8,110 nucleotides of DNA from an uncultured Ruminococcus sp. (GCA_947177935.1 CAMWWG010000037.1:1-8110); one strand, 5' to 3'. Shown: positions 1 to 6,899, counted from the first letter of the stretch. The notes: a model not told the origin generated them from the letters alone. Made by a program: numbers and translations.

Positions 1-887
1 TTTTTATATTCCAACGGCTCAACAAGCGCAAGATTCTCATAGAGCGAAAGTCCATAGAAATAAAAATGATAATCAAACGCATCCGGGTCAATTCGCATAG
101 TCTCTCCGGAAACGGCGAATTTTTTTAAAAAATTTGTGTAATCACAACGTTCCTGATGGATCGCTCTCAGATTCTGGAGCATGTGTCCGCCGTTCACGCC
201 CTGAGAAAAACATTCCAGATCCATTTGCATCTGTCGGGACAGCTTTGCCCACGTTTCCCGGATTTCTGCATCATCCGGCATGATTCCGGCAAACTTGGAA
301 TTGACAGAATTTTCCGTAACATTTGGTACTGCATACCAGGCGCTGTGCTCATCCTCCGCAAACAGTGTCCGGAGCGATGCCAGATGCGCATCCGTCATCC
401 CGGATTTTCCCAGGAAATTATAAATTTTTTCTGCTGTCACATAATTCAAATTCTCGTCAAGATAATCCAGAAACTCTTTCTGTGCCGCATATGCCGGATT
501 TTTCTTTGCTAATTCCGGAAGCAGCTCCCCTGCTATATGTTCTACGGCAATATCACAGGCAAGATTCCATATTTCCTGTTCTACAGAATCGCCAATATAT
601 TTATGCTGAAACAAACAGTGCAGGATGGTGTGCAGGTAGATTTTTGTGACAGAATCCGGATGCGCCTGAAACTGCCGGATTACAAAACCGGGATCATACC
701 AGAGACAGACGCCGTCACAGGAAATTTTGCCGTGATATGGCATAAAATCACAACGACCAAGGGCGTTTCTGAGAAATTGCAGCCGCAGAAAGAGCGTATT
801 CCGGGCGTGGCTGAGAATTTTCCTTGCAAGAGCATCTAGTTTCTTTTCTTTTTGATTTTTTAAATTATTAACATCATAAGATCCCAT
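1..887 (-). CDS. VWA-like domain protein with DUF2201-type N-terminal putative metallopeptidase domain (C-terminus beyond window)
   Basis: This is an open minus-strand frame of 295 codons from ATG 885-887 to the window edge, with no stop. A ribosome binding site (AGGTGAT, about 893-899) lies 5-6 bases before the start. The strongest hallmark is YLHTILHCLFQH at residues 84-95, which puts His at 86, 90 and 95. It is followed by an acidic helix with D112 and E116, a DEH at 179-181 before a Trp, and FDYHFYFYGLSLY with VEPLEY at about 271-294. In the DUF2201 family this arrangement forms a predicted zinc-peptidase-like domain ahead of a C-terminal von Willebrand factor A domain, which would lie outside this window. 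Family members often work with MoxR-type AAA ATPases, but none is visible here. No signal peptide is seen, so a cytoplasmic location is likely. It is the last visible gene of the leftward operon, 16 bases after rsmA. The family call is from motif recall; peptidase activity is only predicted. Confidence 0.85.
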   Translation of the reverse strand, partial: MGSYDVNNLKNQKEKKLDALARKILSHARNTLFLRLQFLRNALGRCDFMPYHGKISCDGVCLWYDPGFVIRQFQAHPDSVTKIYLHTILHCLFQHKYIGDSVEQEIWNLACDIAVEHIAGELLPELAKKNPAYAAQKEFLDYLDENLNYVTAEKIYNFLGKSGMTDAHLASLRTLFAEDEHSAWYAVPNVTENSVNSKFAGIMPDDAEIRETWAKLSRQMQMDLECFSQGVNGGHMLQNLRAIHQERCDYTNFLKKFAVSGETMRIDPDAFDYHFYFYGLSLYENLALVEPLEYK

Positions 888-903
888 GAAAATCACCTGA
901 AAT

Positions 904-1803
904 TTAAAAAATATGTATACTCCGACTCTGCGAAAATGCGTTACTTAGTCTGATTAATTCCGGCATCGTCAACGCCTCGATCCGGACGGACGGCGCAATC
1001 TCCGCTTTTGCAAATATTTCCAGAATTTCAGACTTAGGGATTGCAAATGCGTTGCACAGAACGCCGGCGAGCTGCTTTCTTCTCTGAGAAAATCCAGCTT
1101 TGACCATCCGGAAAAACAGCCGTTCATCCTGAACCTGCTCCCGCATATTTTCAGGATATACTACAATTTGCATCACGCTGGAATCCACATTCGGACTGGG
1201 CAGAAAACTGCCACGGGACACATCGAATAATTTCACGGCTTTGCCATAATAGGCAACGGCAACTGTCACAGCGCCGGACGCCCGGCTCCCGACAGGCGCA
1301 CAGATTCTCTGCGCCGCCTCTTTCTGCACCATAACCGTAATGCTTGCAAGATTTAAATTTTTCTCAGAATTTTCTTCCAGTAAACGCATAATCATTGGAG
1401 ATGTAATATAATAGGGCAGATTGGCACAAACGGCAATATTCTGGATATTTTCTGCCAAAAATTCTTCCTGGATCAGTTTTTCTAAATCATACGTCATGGC
1501 ATCCCCATGAATGATTTTAAGATTCTCAAATCCGGCAAGTGTTTCTTCCAGAATCGGGAATAATTTCTGATCCAGTTCAATGGCAACGACTTTATCTGCT
1601 CTGATTGCAAGTTCTTTTGTCAGAACGCCAACGCCTGTTCCGATTTCGAGAATCCCAAAACCCGGCTTGGCATTGCCGTATTCCGCAATCCGGGGACATA
1701 CTGTCGGATTGATCAGAAAATTCTATCCGAGTGACTTTGACACATGAAACCCATGTTTTTCCATGATATTTCTGATATAATGAATGTCTGTTAATTCCGG
1801 CAT
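904..1803 (-). pseudogene. rsmA: 16S rRNA (adenine1518-N6/adenine1519-N6)-dimethyltransferase, interrupted by an in-frame amber codon
   Basis: RsmA/KsgA uses S-adenosylmethionine to dimethylate two adjacent adenines in the 3'-terminal hairpin of 16S rRNA during small-subunit maturation. The full frame from ATG 1801-1803 is 299 codons, normal for the family. An AGAAAGGG site lies about 8 bases upstream. Motif I is LEIGTGVGVLT at codons 52-62, an acidic VVAIELD follows at 72-78, the catalytic NLPY is at 128-131, and the C-terminal helical domain (FSQRRKQL and beyond) is complete. Codon 27 is TAG where the family has the Gln of GQNFL, a segment that helps form the cofactor site. All later codons stay in frame without further damage. 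The next in-frame ATG (codon 103, position 1497) lies beyond motif I, so restarting there could not give an active enzyme. Loss of this enzyme is known to cause kasugamycin resistance. The gene call is firm; whether it is truly dead depends on confirming the TAG. Confidence 0.9.
1723..1725 (-). other. In-frame amber codon replacing the conserved Gln of rsmA
   Basis: The plus strand reads CTA, hence TAG on the coding strand. The flanking codons give SKSLG before it and NFLINP after it, matching the family pattern K-x-L-G-Q-N-F-L. A single C-to-T transition from CAG (plus-strand position 1725, G to A) accounts for the change. No shift in frame is involved. Confidence 0.93.
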
Positions 1804-1817
1804 GGAATCAGCCCTTT

Positions 1818-3443
1818 CTAAATTTTTATTTCAAGATCCCGGATGATCGCTTCGGCGCACCGAATTCCGTCCACCGCTGCCGAAGTAATCCCACCGGCAT
1901 AGCCTGCACCCTCGCAACACGGATAAATTCCGGATACACCGACGCTCAGGTAAGTTTCGTCCCGCAACATCCGCACCGAAGAAGAACTCCTTGACTCGAT
2001 TCCTGTCAAAATGGCATCCGGAGCGGCAAAACCTTTGATTCGTTTTTCCATTTCCGGAATACCGAGCCGGAGTGTTTCACACAGGAAATCCGGCAAATAT
2101 ACATCCGGTGAGACAAACGCTGTCCGGGGCTTGTAACTCGGCTGAACTGTTCCGAATTTTTTGGAATTCCGATGTTTCAAGAAATCCCCCACGCAGATCA
2201 CCGGCGCAGTATAATCTCCTCCGGCAGCAAGAAACGCTTTCTTTTCCAGTTCCCTTTGGAGATACATCCCAGCCAAGGGATGTTCACTGCCGAAATCACC
2301 CGGCTGAATGCCGACCAGTAACGCACTGTTGGCGTTTTTAGAATCTCTTGCAAAATTGCTCATGCCATTGATCGCAAGATGACCGGATTCAGAAGATGCC
2401 GGGACGACTTCCCCACCCGGACACATACAGAACGTATACAGACTTCTGCCATTTCTGAGATGTACAGCTAGTTTATAATCCGCAGCTCCCAGTGCCGGAT
2501 GATTCCAGAATTTTCCGTAGAGTGCTTTGTTGATGTTCTTCTGCAAATGCTCAATCCGGACACCCATGGCAAAAGCTTTCTGCGTGAGCAAGATTTTTTT
2601 CTCATGCAACATTTCCATTGTATCTCTTGCACTGTGTCCCAAGGCGAATACCGCATGATCCGTAAAGATTTCATGTGCCTGACCATCCTGGATATAAACC
2701 AGGGATTTCAGATTTTGATTTGCATTAGAATCTATCTCAAAATCAATTAATTTTGCATGATATAAAATCTCACCGCCGAGCGTTACAATCAATTTCCGGA
2801 AATTCTTCACGACCTGCGTTAAATAATCCGTCCCGATATGCGGCTTTGCCTGCCAGAGAATTTCTTCCGGTGCGCCGCATTGTACAAATGTTTCTAGCAC
2901 AAACCGGATTCTTTCATCTTTAATTCCGGTATTTAACTTGCCGTCTGAGAATGTCCCTGCCCCGCCCTCACCGAACTGGATATTACTTTCCGGATTCAGA
3001 ATCCCGGATGATTTAAAATTCTGCACATGTTCTGTACGTTCTTCGACTGAACAACCACGCTCCAGGACAATCGGACGCAGTCCGGCTTTGGCAAGCACAT
3101 AGGCACAGAACATCCCGGCAGGACCAAAACCAACCACAACAGGACGATTATTTTTATTATGATTTTTACAGATGCGGATTTTGTATTTTTTATCCTGAAT
3201 CAGAGAAATATCCTTGTCATGCCTGCATTTTTGCAGGATCTTTTTTTCACTGTCAGATCTGACACGGACATCCAGCGTCAAAAGAAATAAAATTCTCTCT
3301 TTTTTTCTGGCATCGACAGAACGCTTTCTGATCCGGATTTCCTGGATTTTCTCAAACGGAATATGTAACTTCATGCCGACTGCTTTTTTCAGATCCAGAT
3401 CTGTATAATCCAGATCTAATTTGATATTCTGTATTCTAATCAT
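1818..3443 (-). CDS. FAD-dependent dehydrogenase / oxidoreductase, COG2509-like
   Basis: This is a predicted cytoplasmic flavoprotein of 541 residues from ATG 3441-3443. An earlier in-frame ATG at 3539 is less likely because it would overlap the preceding gene by 73 bases and add a sequence unlike the family. The chosen start has a GGGGA site at about 3450-3454. Residues 1-95 form the small alpha/beta N-terminal domain of this family, rich in K/R and hydrophobic strands. The FAD-binding Rossmann motif is VVGFGPAG at 103-110, with the acidic strand end LERG at 127-130. GEGGAGTFSDGKL is at 158-170. The C-terminal flavin-contact segment, GIYPCCEGAGYAGGI, is at 505-519. The family occurs widely in Firmicutes, but the substrate is not established. 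It ends in TAG 14 bases before rsmA. The family is confident; the reaction is unknown. Confidence 0.88.
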   Translation of the reverse strand: MIRIQNIKLDLDYTDLDLKKAVGMKLHIPFEKIQEIRIRKRSVDARKKERILFLLTLDVRVRSDSEKKILQKCRHDKDISLIQDKKYKIRICKNHNKNNRPVVVGFGPAGMFCAYVLAKAGLRPIVLERGCSVEERTEHVQNFKSSGILNPESNIQFGEGGAGTFSDGKLNTGIKDERIRFVLETFVQCGAPEEILWQAKPHIGTDYLTQVVKNFRKLIVTLGGEILYHAKLIDFEIDSNANQNLKSLVYIQDGQAHEIFTDHAVFALGHSARDTMEMLHEKKILLTQKAFAMGVRIEHLQKNINKALYGKFWNHPALGAADYKLAVHLRNGRSLYTFCMCPGGEVVPASSESGHLAINGMSNFARDSKNANSALLVGIQPGDFGSEHPLAGMYLQRELEKKAFLAAGGDYTAPVICVGDFLKHRNSKKFGTVQPSYKPRTAFVSPDVYLPDFLCETLRLGIPEMEKRIKGFAAPDAILTGIESRSSSSVRMLRDETYLSVGVSGIYPCCEGAGYAGGITSAAVDGIRCAEAIIRDLEIKI

Positions 3444-3450
3444 AAAAATT

Positions 3451-3456
3451 CCCCGA
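3451..3456 (-). promoter_or_regulatory. Ribosome binding site that decides the start of the COG2509-like gene
   Basis: The minus strand reads ATCGGGGAATTTTT directly before ATG 3441-3443, a G-rich Shine-Dalgarno in the 23-base gap after the upstream stop. It supports this start over the upstream in-frame ATG inside the preceding gene. Confidence 0.55.
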
Positions 3457-3466
3457 TCTAATAAAT

Positions 3467-4678
3467 TTAATTTTCTGCACAGGCTTTCGCCGCTGTGCTG
3501 CCACTTGCCCATGCCCAATGCAGCTGATAACCGCCGCACGGTGCATAAATATCCACAGATTCCCCCGTGATATACAATCCCGGATAAGATTTCACCTGCA
3601 AATTCTCATCCAGTGCGGAACCATGTACACCGCCTGCGGATGCCTGCGCCTGTGCATGTATTGTTCCCAGAACCGGGAATCTGAAATCCTGCAAACTATG
3701 TGCCAGATTCCGGAGCTGTTCGTCCGTCAGATTCATACACGGCATTCCCGGACAAATCTCGTTCTGTTTCAGGATAACTCTGGCAAGCGCTTTCCGGATC
3801 ATTCCCGACAGCATGTTTTCACAATCAAATTCCGAACGGACAGCCTGACAAGCATATAATCTCCCCAGGATTTCTTCCTGATCCAGCTCCGGGAATACAT
3901 TAATCCGCAATTGATAATCTGCAAATCTGCGTCTGTCAATCCGGCTGACCAGATTAAAGACACAGATCCCGGAAACTGCCTGTTCTGTGAACTGAATCTC
4001 ACCTGTTTCTGTCTGTATGTTCTTTCCCCGATCCAGAAGCGTGACAGAACCCTTGACACGGATCCCTTTTAATTCTTTCAGAATTCCGGTGTCCGACCGG
4101 ATCGGACAAAGAATCGCTCTACCTCCGACAAGAGGGATTCCCAGATTCCGGAGCATTGTCCAAGCAGATCCATCCGTCCCGAACTGTGAACCGACTGTTC
4201 CCCCGGCGGAAAAAATAACTTTTTTCGCTCTGAACAATTCCTCCTGTTCCGTGAACACATACCAGAACGGATATTTGAATTCTAATCTTGTGACACGCTG
4301 ATTGCAAAATTCTGAAATTTCCCCGGCATGAATCCGGAGTGCATCCAAGACGGCACTCGCTGTCATGCTGTGCGGATACATTCTGCCCTGGTCGTCCGTC
4401 CGGCAGTATAATCCGAGATTTTCAAAAAAATCCCGTGCATCGCCGAACGAATCCAACACATGACCAGGATCATAACTGCCCAGATAATCCGCACTTGTCA
4501 CAGGCACATGGCTTAAATTACACCTGCCATTACCAGTAGCAAGAATTTTCTTGCCGACACGAGGGAGACGCTCCAGGACGGCAATGTTCCGGACACCCAT
4601 TGCATGGGCTGTCACAGCTGCGGCAAGTCCTGACGCTCCTCCGCCGATCATTAATAATTCATATACTTTACACTGCAT
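3467..4678 (-). CDS. BaiN/HI0933-family NAD(P)/FAD-dependent oxidoreductase
   Basis: This is a flavoprotein of 403 residues, the usual family length, with no signal peptide or membrane segment. The N-terminal dinucleotide fold is LMIGGGASGLAAA at 9-21, with VLERL ending the second strand at E36. The family signature ILATGNGRCNLSH is at 45-57. ASAGGV is at 346-351. The C-terminal flavin-binding block is YITGESVD at 369-376 and CGGYQLHWAWASG at 381-393. The family includes BaiN, described in bile-acid dehydroxylation in Clostridium scindens, and YhiN-type proteins of unknown role. No other bai gene is visible, so a bile-acid role should not be assumed. Start ATG 4676-4678 has an AGGGA site that overlaps the TAG stop of the upstream gene, with only 8 bases between the genes. 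This suggests translational coupling. Confidence 0.88.
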   Translation of the reverse strand: MQCKVYELLMIGGGASGLAAAVTAHAMGVRNIAVLERLPRVGKKILATGNGRCNLSHVPVTSADYLGSYDPGHVLDSFGDARDFFENLGLYCRTDDQGRMYPHSMTASAVLDALRIHAGEISEFCNQRVTRLEFKYPFWYVFTEQEELFRAKKVIFSAGGTVGSQFGTDGSAWTMLRNLGIPLVGGRAILCPIRSDTGILKELKGIRVKGSVTLLDRGKNIQTETGEIQFTEQAVSGICVFNLVSRIDRRRFADYQLRINVFPELDQEEILGRLYACQAVRSEFDCENMLSGMIRKALARVILKQNEICPGMPCMNLTDEQLRNLAHSLQDFRFPVLGTIHAQAQASAGGVHGSALDENLQVKSYPGLYITGESVDIYAPCGGYQLHWAWASGSTAAKACAEN

Positions 4679-4686
4679 AAAAATCC

Positions 4687-5529
4687 CTATTCTGAAAGCA
4701 CTGGCAATAATTGCCGGCTGACGTAACTGTCTATAGTATCCTCACCCTGCATATTGGAATTGACTGCAATGACTGCCTGATAATCCGGCAGGACAAAACA
4801 ACGCTGTCCCCATTTGCCTTTCATGTAGAATCCCTTGAGACGAATCCCGGGAAGAACCCAGAAAAAATAACCATAACATATTTTGCTGGCATCAAAAAAT
4901 TTAGGAGATGTGCAGGTTCTCCGCCAGGAAGCTGAGCAGATTTTTCCGGTCATCATGCCGTGTCCGATTCTGGCGAGATCCTCTGTGCGAAGTTTTAATC
5001 CGCTTGCACCGAATACATGCCCCTGCGGATCATATTCCAATTCGTAATCCGTAATGCCAAGCGGTTTGAAAATAGTATCCACAATCTGCGTTTCCAAGGA
5101 TGTGCCACCCTGTGTTTCTGCCATTCGTCCGGCAAGATACGCACAGGCATTATTATAACGGAATCTAAGTCTTTTGCGCTTTTCTGGACTTTCCATGGAT
5201 GCCGCACAGCAGGCTTCCAGATAATCCGGACAAGAATTTCTGTCTGCAAATAATAATTTCTGTTTGATTCCGGATGTCATGGACAGTAAGGCATTCAAAG
5301 AAATACCAGAAATTTCTGCATTCCCGGTATGCAGAACCTCCCCGACAGTTGTCTGAAGTGTAAGCTGTCCTTCCGCACAGAGTCTGCCAATCACGAGTGC
5401 AACGAGACTTTTCATAATCGAATACTGCGGATAAAGTTTGTCAGTCTGCTCTGTCTCAGCGATAATTTCCCCGTTCTTCATGACAACGGCGGACAAGATC
5501 TCTGGATTTTCAGGTGTCAACAGTTTCAT
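4687..5529 (-). CDS. Serine hydrolase, beta-lactamase/PBP-like fold, short cytoplasmic form
   Basis: This 280-residue protein has the three active-site elements of class C beta-lactamase/D-alanyl-D-alanine carboxypeptidase-like hydrolases. S37-I-M-K40 is the SxxK nucleophile motif, Y125-N-N127 is the YxN motif, and GKWGQ at 238-242 stands where the family has its third (KTG-like) element. LLSMTSGI (81-88), FKPLGI (154-159) and YGYFFWV (219-225) are typical supporting blocks. There is no signal peptide or transmembrane segment, unlike exported penicillin-binding relatives, so it probably acts in the cytoplasm as an esterase or peptidase on an unknown substrate. Start ATG 5527-5529 has an AAAGGA site 8-9 bases upstream, in a 32-base gap after degV. 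It ends in TAG. The family is well supported; calling it a resistance beta-lactamase would not be justified. Confidence 0.85.
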   Translation of the reverse strand: MKLLTPENPEILSAVVMKNGEIIAETEQTDKLYPQYSIMKSLVALVIGRLCAEGQLTLQTTVGEVLHTGNAEISGISLNALLSMTSGIKQKLLFADRNSCPDYLEACCAASMESPEKRKRLRFRYNNACAYLAGRMAETQGGTSLETQIVDTIFKPLGITDYELEYDPQGHVFGASGLKLRTEDLARIGHGMMTGKICSASWRRTCTSPKFFDASKICYGYFFWVLPGIRLKGFYMKGKWGQRCFVLPDYQAVIAVNSNMQGEDTIDSYVSRQLLPVLSE

Positions 5530-5561
5530 TCCAATTGTCCTTTCAAATCAAATCAAAAAAT

Positions 5562-6446
5562 TTATGCTTTCTGCTTTTCCGGGAAAATTACTGCCACCAG
5601 ATCATGCCCGGCATTGATTGCTACGGCAGAACCGACTTTTGTCCGGTATGCCGGAGGATAACCGAATTCTTTTGTCAGTGCGGATTCCAGTTTGTCAGCA
5701 TGTGCCGGATTGCTCCCCTCAATGATCAGATACGGCGATCCGGGAATGATCTGATTCCGGGCTTTTTCTGTCATTTTTGCAATAATATTCTTCTCCCCAC
5801 GGATTTTCTCAGATACGGCAATTTCTCCGTGCGCAATGTGAATCATGGGACGCAGTCCCAGGATTTCCCCGGCGAATGCCGCCGCCGCTGTCAGTCGTCC
5901 GGATTTCTTGACATATTTCAGCGTCATAGGAACAAAATACACGCCGACGTTAGAAAGCCAGTTCTCCAGATAATTAAGAATATCTTCAACAGATTCTCCC
6001 CGATCTGCCATTTTGACGGCTTCTAATACCGGATAGCCGTATGCAATTGTATAATTACCGCCATCCAGGATATGAATCTTCATGCGATTCTGATATTCGG
6101 GATGTTCCTGATAGAGCAGTTCCCTTGCATTACAAGCATTCTGATAAGTCGCCGAGCCTTTGGCGTTAATGCTCACATAGATCAAATCTGTGTAATCCTC
6201 CTGAGCGTATTTCTCAAACGCTTCCTGGAATGTAAATGCTGTAATCTGTGATGTTGTCGGCATCTCCCCGGAATGGGACAGCTTCTCCAGAATATCATAA
6301 AAATCTTCTTTGGACAAATCCCGCTGTTCCCGGTAGGATTCACCTTGCATTGTCAATGCAATACTGCGCATATCAATGCTGAGTTTTTCCGTCAGTTCTA
6401 ACGGAAGATCACTGGCGGTATCTGTCATAAACTTAATTTTCGCCAT
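5562..6446 (-). CDS. DegV family fatty-acid-binding protein
   Basis: This 294-residue protein has the whole DegV signature series: TDTASDLP at 8-15, PTTSQ at 63-67, the lipid-contact segment SINAKGSATYQ at 92-102 (usually with SGTYQ), LKYVKKSGRL at 176-185, and ILGLRPMI at 195-202. DegV/FakB proteins bind a single long-chain fatty acid. FakB members present it to the FakA kinase for acyl-phosphate formation and phospholipid synthesis; others have no assigned partner. No fakA-like gene is in this window. It is the first gene of the leftward operon. Its ribosome binding site (AAAGGATG) lies about 13 bases from the ATG, longer than ideal, and no alternative in-frame start is visible nearby. Its upstream region carries a perfect 12-bp palindrome. 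The family is certain; the physiological ligand is unknown. Confidence 0.93.
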   Translation of the reverse strand: MAKIKFMTDTASDLPLELTEKLSIDMRSIALTMQGESYREQRDLSKEDFYDILEKLSHSGEMPTTSQITAFTFQEAFEKYAQEDYTDLIYVSINAKGSATYQNACNARELLYQEHPEYQNRMKIHILDGGNYTIAYGYPVLEAVKMADRGESVEDILNYLENWLSNVGVYFVPMTLKYVKKSGRLTAAAAFAGEILGLRPMIHIAHGEIAVSEKIRGEKNIIAKMTEKARNQIIPGSPYLIIEGSNPAHADKLESALTKEFGYPPAYRTKVGSAVAINAGHDLVAVIFPEKQKA

Positions 6447-6503
6447 ATATGAAAATTCATCCTTTCTAATCTGATTTATTTTGAATTTCTGAATGATAGA
6501 TAA

Positions 6504-6537
6504 ATTTCACAAAAAACAGATTGCATTTTTGTGAAAT
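6504..6537. repeat. Perfect 12-bp inverted repeat upstream of degV
   Basis: ATTTCACAAAAA at 6504-6515 and TTTTTGTGAAAT at 6526-6537 are exact reverse complements around a 10-base loop. It lies 58 bases before the degV start, inside the divergent spacer. No T-run follows on either strand, so it does not look like an intrinsic terminator. An operator for a dimeric regulator or a 5'-UTR hairpin is possible. Confidence 0.7.
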
Positions 6538-6554
6538 ATTTTCATGGAAAAACA

Positions 6555-6583
6555 TTGACTTTTTGAATACCATAATATATAAT
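6555..6583 (+). promoter_or_regulatory. Sigma-A-type promoter for the ribbon-helix-helix gene
   Basis: TTGACT (6555-6560) and a perfect TATAAT (6578-6583) are separated by exactly 17 bases. The predicted transcript start is near 6590, about 28 bases before the ATG at 6618. Position, strand and spacing fit the small regulator gene downstream. Confidence 0.8.
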
Positions 6584-6605
6584 ATATTTAGTTGTATTCA
6601 AAAAG
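6559..6605. repeat. Perfect 12-bp inverted repeat enclosing the promoter, probable autoregulatory operator
   Basis: CTTTTTGAATAC (6559-6570) and GTATTCAAAAAG (6594-6605) are exact reverse complements, with arm centres 35 bases apart. The left arm overlaps the end of the -35 box and the right arm lies just past the predicted transcript start. Two operator half-sites placed so that a bound protein would block RNA polymerase is typical of self-repressing ribbon-helix-helix proteins. Binding by the adjacent gene product is inferred. Confidence 0.6.
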
Positions 6606-6617
6606 TGAGGTGATGAA

Positions 6618-6800
6618 ATGAGTCCACGAACCGGCAGACCAAAATCTAAAAATCCCAAATCTACACAAATTGCTGTAAGAATGGATGTGGAAACATTAAA
6701 AAAATTAAATGAGGTCGCTGAAAAAAATTCAGAAACACGTGTGCAAACAATTCGCCGTGGCATAGAAAAATTACATTCTGAATTAGAAAAAGAAAAATAA
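6618..6800 (+). CDS. Ribbon-helix-helix (CopG/Arc-like) DNA-binding protein
   Basis: This 60-residue protein starts at ATG 6618-6620, 5 bases after an AGGTGAT site. After a basic tail (MSPRTGRPKSKNPK), residues 15-23 (STQIAVRMD) form the expected DNA-contacting beta strand, 24-37 the first helix (VETLKKLNEVAEKN) and about 41-58 the second helix (RVQTIRRGIEKLHSELEK). This is the MetJ/Arc/CopG layout, in which dimers insert a two-stranded sheet into the DNA major groove. It is encoded with a strong promoter inside a 12-bp inverted repeat, so autorepression is likely. No toxin gene follows, which argues against a standard antitoxin. The gene after it is preceded by an antisense RNA, as in plasmid copy-control modules. 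It is more AT-rich than the flanking operon. The fold call is firm; the regulatory targets are inferred. Confidence 0.85.
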   Translation: MSPRTGRPKSKNPKSTQIAVRMDVETLKKLNEVAEKNSETRVQTIRRGIEKLHSELEKEK

Positions 6801-6864
6801 CAGCAGTCCTAACCCTGAAAAAGCAAGACTACTGTTATCCGCCCAGTCCCGAAAGGACTATGTC
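6789..6864 (-). ncRNA. Small antisense RNA, plasmid ctRNA-like
   Basis: A transcript of about 75 bases is predicted from near 6864, just after a perfect minus-strand promoter, to the U-tract near 6789. It has a 5' hairpin (AGUCC-UUUCG-GGACU, 6859-6845), a single-stranded GGGCGG linker, and a 12-bp terminator stem with an 18-base loop rich in U and G. It has no sensible ORF or ribosome binding site. It is fully complementary to the leader between the ribbon-helix-helix gene and the following gene, and its 3' end overlaps the last codons of the former. This matches counter-transcribed RNAs that control rep translation in pMV158/pND324-type plasmids. The RNA gene is well supported by its signals; membership of that RNA family is from memory and unverified. 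The ends are approximate. Confidence 0.75.
6797..6838 (-). terminator. Intrinsic terminator of the small antisense RNA
   Basis: Arms 6827-6838 and 6797-6808 pair over 12 positions around an 18-base loop. The one irregular position (6831 with 6804) is a G-U wobble in the minus-strand RNA but a C-A mismatch in the plus-strand RNA. A U-rich run (UUUUUCUUUUUC) follows only in the minus direction. Both facts point to leftward termination. Confidence 0.8.
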
Positions 6865-6870
6865 AAATCT

Positions 6871-6899
6871 ATTATAACATATTTTTCGGGGCGTGTCAA
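6871..6899 (-). promoter_or_regulatory. Perfect consensus promoter of the small antisense RNA
   Basis: On the minus strand TTGACA (6899-6894) and TATAAT (6876-6871) match the sigma-A consensus at every base, with the optimal 17-base spacer. Transcription should start near 6863-6865. Such a full match suggests strong constitutive expression, as expected of antisense copy-control RNAs. Confidence 0.88.

Noticed and set aside
156..839. Three overlapping plus-strand ORFs (156-512, 323-649, 537-839)
   Set aside because: They are antisense to the VWA-like gene, whose minus-strand frame is uninterrupted and carries family motifs. Their translations are Cys/Arg/His-rich without recognisable domains, and they lack good ribosome binding sites.
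904..1497. A 197-residue ORF starting at 1497 as a complete methyltransferase gene
   Set aside because: It lacks motif I and the N-terminal part of RsmA. The missing part is present in frame upstream to 1803, interrupted only by the TAG.
3444..3539. N-terminal extension of the COG2509-like protein by 32 residues
   Set aside because: It overlaps the end of the preceding gene by 73 bases, is unlike the family, and a better-placed start with a G-rich ribosome binding site exists at 3443.
3467..4678. Bile-acid 7-dehydroxylation role for the BaiN-like protein
   Set aside because: The HI0933 family is broad and no other bai gene is visible, so only the family call is supported.
4887..4960. Possible compensated frameshift in the serine hydrolase around residues 195-212 (Cys/Arg-rich stretch)
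   Set aside because: The segment SASWRRTCTSPK still aligns plausibly with the family's usual S-x-x-W-x-x-x-x-TSP region, and flanking blocks are in the same frame. Alternative frames hit a stop or break the later motifs.
5514..6026. A 170-residue plus-strand ORF opposite degV
   Set aside because: It is antisense to a confidently identified DegV gene, with no domain, no suitable ribosome binding site and a shadow-type composition.
6618..6800. Antitoxin of a type II toxin-antitoxin pair
   Set aside because: No toxin-like gene (RelE, MazF, PIN, HicA or Fic) is adjacent; the next gene is more than 100 bases away, behind an antisense RNA.
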